DNA of 7,918 nt from JBFLVQ01 sp040758525. GTDB lineage: Bacteria; Acidobacteriota; Blastocatellia; Chloracidobacteriales; JADJPF01. Both the position numbers and the translations under genes were made by a program. The stretch is from assembly GCA_040758525.1 (NCBI GenBank), contig JBFLVQ010000454.1, positions 1-7,918 on the forward strand. Direction: 5' to 3'. Positions 7,872 to 7,918 of this stretch are shown here, piece after piece; position 1 is the stretch's first letter, and every line of letters starts with the position of its first letter. The notes beneath the pieces were generated by a model that did no database searches, was not told the DNA's origin, and saw nothing but the letters and a program-made list of their open reading frames with translations.

Positions 7872-7916
7872 GTCGAGTGGCGGTGCTGCTAAAGTGTCTG
7901 CCACCGTTCTCTCGAC
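7872..7916 (+). terminator. Strong extended hairpin at the right edge, possible terminator
   Basis: GTCGAG (7872-7877) pairs perfectly with CTCGAC (7911-7916). After a small internal loop, 7879-7885 pairs with 7902-7908 (CGGTG/CACCG plus two G-U pairs), leaving a 16-base loop. That makes about 13 pairs, by far the most stable structure outside the coding regions. It lies 36 bases after the stop codon, which suits a transcript end. The bases that would show a T-run lie beyond the window, so an intrinsic terminator, the start of a structured RNA and a palindromic repeat all remain possible. Confidence 0.35.
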
Positions 7917-7918
7917 AT

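Noticed and set aside
7877..7918. Possible start of a next gene from GTG at 7877, open to the window edge
   Set aside because: Only 14 codons are visible, there is no ribosome binding site, and the segment is better explained as part of the strong hairpin.
7889..7918. Possible minus-strand start: CAT at 7916-7918 reads ATG on the minus strand
   Set aside because: The frame meets a stop after nine codons.
7872..7918. Possible tRNA start at the right edge
   Set aside because: The two arms of the 6-bp stem are only 45 bases apart end to end, too close for a tRNA acceptor stem, and no T-loop sequence is present.

Overview
This window carries two complete same-strand protein genes from a diderm (Gram-negative-type) bacterium, separated by a 161-base spacer. 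The diderm call follows from the products: a membrane-tethered HtrA-type protease and a protein ending in an Omp85 outer-membrane beta-barrel. Base composition, sampled by eye on two lines, is in the high 40s percent G+C. The taxon cannot be fixed from sequence alone. The protease resembles those of Acidobacteriota, Cyanobacteria and similar phyla, and an acidobacterial-type genome is my weak guess.

Layout. Positions 4-1152 encode a one-PDZ HtrA/Deg-family serine protease with an intact His-Asp-Ser triad. Positions 1153-1313 are a spacer rich in small inverted repeats, including one perfect 8-bp pair. Positions 1314-7835 encode a 2173-residue protein, the centrepiece of the window. It begins with an inner-membrane anchor and an AsmA/TamB-like periplasmic bridge. 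This is followed, in the same uninterrupted frame, by a TamB C-terminal domain, four POTRA-like domains and a complete Omp85 (TamA/BamA) beta-barrel with a C-terminal phenylalanine. In the best-known systems TamB (inner membrane) and TamA (outer membrane) are separate proteins that touch through the TamB C-terminus and the TamA POTRA domains. Here the two are joined at that contact point, giving a predicted single-chain link between the two membranes. The final 83 bases hold a small 8-bp tandem duplication across the stop codon, a short AT-rich hairpin and a strong 13-bp-class hairpin that ends 2 bases before the window edge. No RNA gene, CRISPR array or mobile element was recognised.

How the genes may work together (inference). 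TamB-like proteins are implicated in moving phospholipid to the outer membrane and in assembling some outer-membrane proteins, and Omp85 barrels insert beta-barrels. An HtrA protease tethered on the periplasmic face would degrade or sense misfolded barrel proteins. The pair would form an envelope-biogenesis plus quality-control module. Co-transcription is not certain because the spacer is 161 bases and structured.
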